Below are positions 5,739 to 7,015 of a stretch of 7,015 nucleotides of DNA, in pieces. The stretch spans positions 5,720 through 12,734 of the forward strand of contig DLGU01000141.1 of the NCBI GenBank assembly GCA_002482865.1, given 5' to 3'. A model generated the notes under the pieces. That model searched no databases. It worked only from the letters and a program-made list of their open reading frames with translations, and was not told the origin of the DNA. Within the stretch, counting starts at the first letter, position 1. Each line of letters opens with the position of its first letter. This DNA comes from Porphyrobacter sp. UBA7686 (GTDB taxonomy: Bacteria > Pseudomonadota > Alphaproteobacteria > Sphingomonadales > Sphingomonadaceae). Both the position numbers and the translations under genes were made by a program.

Positions 5739-7015
5739 ATGGCTTTGACCACAACCGCTGATGCAAGCTCTTCGGGAGACCTGATCACTTATGCCGTTAT
5801 GGGCGGAGGCGGTTTGCTCTTCACCATCATTTTCTTCGCGTTTCTCGTCAGGTTGTATCGCCGCGCGTCGAAGGAAACCGCATTCGTCCGTACCGGTTTG
5901 GGCGGCGAGCGCGTGGTGATGAACGGCGGCGCTTTGGTGTTCCCGGTGTTCCATGAAACCATGCCGGTGAACATGAACACGCTGGTGCTGCCGGTCGTGC
6001 GCCGCGATAGCGAGGCGCTGATCACGCTCGACCGGCTACGGATCGACGTGAAGGCGGAATTCTATGTCCGCGTACGCCCCGATGCCGCCGCCATTGCGAT
6101 GGCCGCGCAGACCTTGGGCCAGCGCACGATGCAGCCCGATCTGCTCAAGGATCTGGTCGAAGGCAAGTTCGTCGACGCGCTGCGCTCGGTCGCGGCGGGG
6201 ATGACCATGAACGAGCTGCACGAACAGCGTGCCGACTTCGTGCAAAAGGTGCAGCAGGTCTCGTCCAACGATCTCGCCATGAACGGGCTGGAGCTGGAAT
6301 CGGTGTCGCTCACCGGGCTCGACCAGACCAGCATCGAACACTACAACGCCAACAACGCCTTCGACGCCGAGGGCCTGACCAAGCTGACCGAGCAGATCGA
6401 AGCGCGCAAGAAGCTGCGCAACGATATCGAGCAGGACACCCGCGTTCAGATCGAGACCAAGAACCTCGAAGCCAGCCAAAAGAGCTTCGAAATCGCGCGC
6501 GATCAGGAATATGCGCGGCTGGAACAGGAGCGCGAAGTCGAAGTGCGGCGCGCTGCCCAGACCGCTGAAATCGCCCGCGAACAGGCCGAACGCAACCGCG
6601 AAGCAGATGCCGCGCGGATCGAAGCGAAGAAGCTGGTCGATGCCCAGCAGATCGAAGCGGATCGCCTGGTCGAGGAAGCGCGGATCGACCAGACCCGGGC
6701 GCTCGAAATCGCCCGGCAGGAGCAATCTATCGCGGTGCAGAACAAGTCCCGCGAAGAAAGTCAGGCCAAGGCCGAAGCTGACGACGCCCGCGCCAAGGCA
6801 GTCGAGGCCGAGGAACGCGTCGCCACCGCGCGTGAAAGCGAAATTGCCGAGCGTCAGAAAAAGATCGAGTTGATCGAAGCCGCCAAGCAGGCGGAGCGGG
6901 ATGCCATCGGCGTGAAAGTGCAGGCCGAGGCGGAAAAGGACGCGGCGGCCAACCGCGCCGAAGCGCTCAGATTGGAAGCGCAAGGTCAGGCCGAAGCGGA
7001 AAAGCTACGCGCCGA
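5739..7015 (+). CDS. Flotillin (YqiK/FloT-like SPFH protein), 3' end cut off by the window
   Basis: An open frame from the ATG at 5739 runs to the window end (425 complete codons, no stop). It is preceded by a strong ribosome site, AAAGGGGA (5725-5732). The N-terminus has a short lead and one membrane segment at about 15-37 (LITYAVMGGGGLLFTIIFFA), then basic RLYRRA. The SPFH/band-7 domain follows at about 44-200 (FVRTGLGGERVVMNGG, then FPVFHETMPVNMNTLVLPV, then LDRLRIDVKAEFYVRV). The flotillin block VSLTGLDQTSIEHYNANN is at about 189-206. From about 215 to the end it is Glu/Ala/Arg/Lys-rich coiled coil, the usual flotillin oligomerisation stalk. Known flotillins form ring- or cage-like membrane microdomain scaffolds and influence fluidity and protein sorting. 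The YqiJ-like gene 12 bases upstream is its expected partner, and the two are surely one operon. The missing C-terminus prevents a length comparison. Confidence 0.9.
   Translation, partial: MALTTTADASSSGDLITYAVMGGGGLLFTIIFFAFLVRLYRRASKETAFVRTGLGGERVVMNGGALVFPVFHETMPVNMNTLVLPVVRRDSEALITLDRLRIDVKAEFYVRVRPDAAAIAMAAQTLGQRTMQPDLLKDLVEGKFVDALRSVAAGMTMNELHEQRADFVQKVQQVSSNDLAMNGLELESVSLTGLDQTSIEHYNANNAFDAEGLTKLTEQIEARKKLRNDIEQDTRVQIETKNLEASQKSFEIARDQEYARLEQEREVEVRRAAQTAEIAREQAERNREADAARIEAKKLVDAQQIEADRLVEEARIDQTRALEIARQEQSIAVQNKSREESQAKAEADDARAKAVEAEERVATARESEIAERQKKIELIEAAKQAERDAIGVKVQAEAEKDAAANRAEALRLEAQGQAEAEKLRA

Noticed and set aside
6036..6983. Long open frame on the - strand (315 codons) near the window end
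   Set aside because: It is antisense to the flotillin coiled coil. Its regular Phe/Leu/Gly pattern is the complement of Glu/Ala/Lys/Arg codons. The real gene is the + strand flotillin, which simply has no stop before the window ends.
1..7015. Mobile element, CRISPR array, prophage or defence system
   Set aside because: There is no transposase, integrase, terminal inverted repeats, regularly spaced repeats or tRNA-borne attachment site. The genes look like ordinary chromosomal ones with consistent orientation and codon use.

Overview
This window is GC-rich DNA that reads almost entirely on the + strand. Codon choice leans heavily to G/C at third positions. The gene set is a Bcp peroxiredoxin, a DUF455 ferritin-like protein, a periplasmic M23 peptidase, an acyl-CoA ligase with a CYP108-like P450, and a YqiJ/flotillin pair. 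Together with close protein resemblance to sphingomonad sequences, this suggests an alphaproteobacterium, probably Sphingomonadales and perhaps the Erythrobacter/Porphyrobacter group. The lineage is inferred from remembered family sequences, not from a search.

Layout: (1) Positions 1-231 hold the 3' end of a bcp-type thiol peroxidase. A DUF455 ferritin-like protein follows nine bases later (241-1032), probably on the same transcript. (2) Positions 1126-1863 encode a secreted M23 endopeptidase with intact metal-site motifs. Its unit ends at a strong intrinsic terminator (1952-1980), which is preceded by two smaller hairpins. (3) Positions 2120-4980 form a two-gene operon: an AMP-forming acyl-CoA synthetase overlapping by 4 bp a cytochrome P450 that resembles P450terp (CYP108). 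This looks like a catabolic module that oxidises a hydrophobic substrate and activates a carboxylate as its CoA thioester. No ferredoxin or reductase is present here. (4) Positions 5097-7015 carry a YqiJ/NfeD-like OB-fold membrane protein followed by a flotillin that runs off the window end. Such pairs are known to form membrane-microdomain scaffolds.

The most unusual signals are in the 256-base gap between the peptidase and the ligase. The ligase Shine-Dalgarno sequence lies in a two-part hairpin closed by a GCAA tetraloop (2082-2112). The arm that would mask it (2081-2089) is perfectly complementary, over nine bases, to the loop of a hairpin just before the upstream terminator (1930-1938). 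This suggests RNA-level control of the ligase-P450 operon, but it rests on base pairing alone.

I see no tRNA, rRNA, CRISPR array, insertion sequence or integrase. No gene-free stretch exceeds 300 bases; the largest is 1864-2119.
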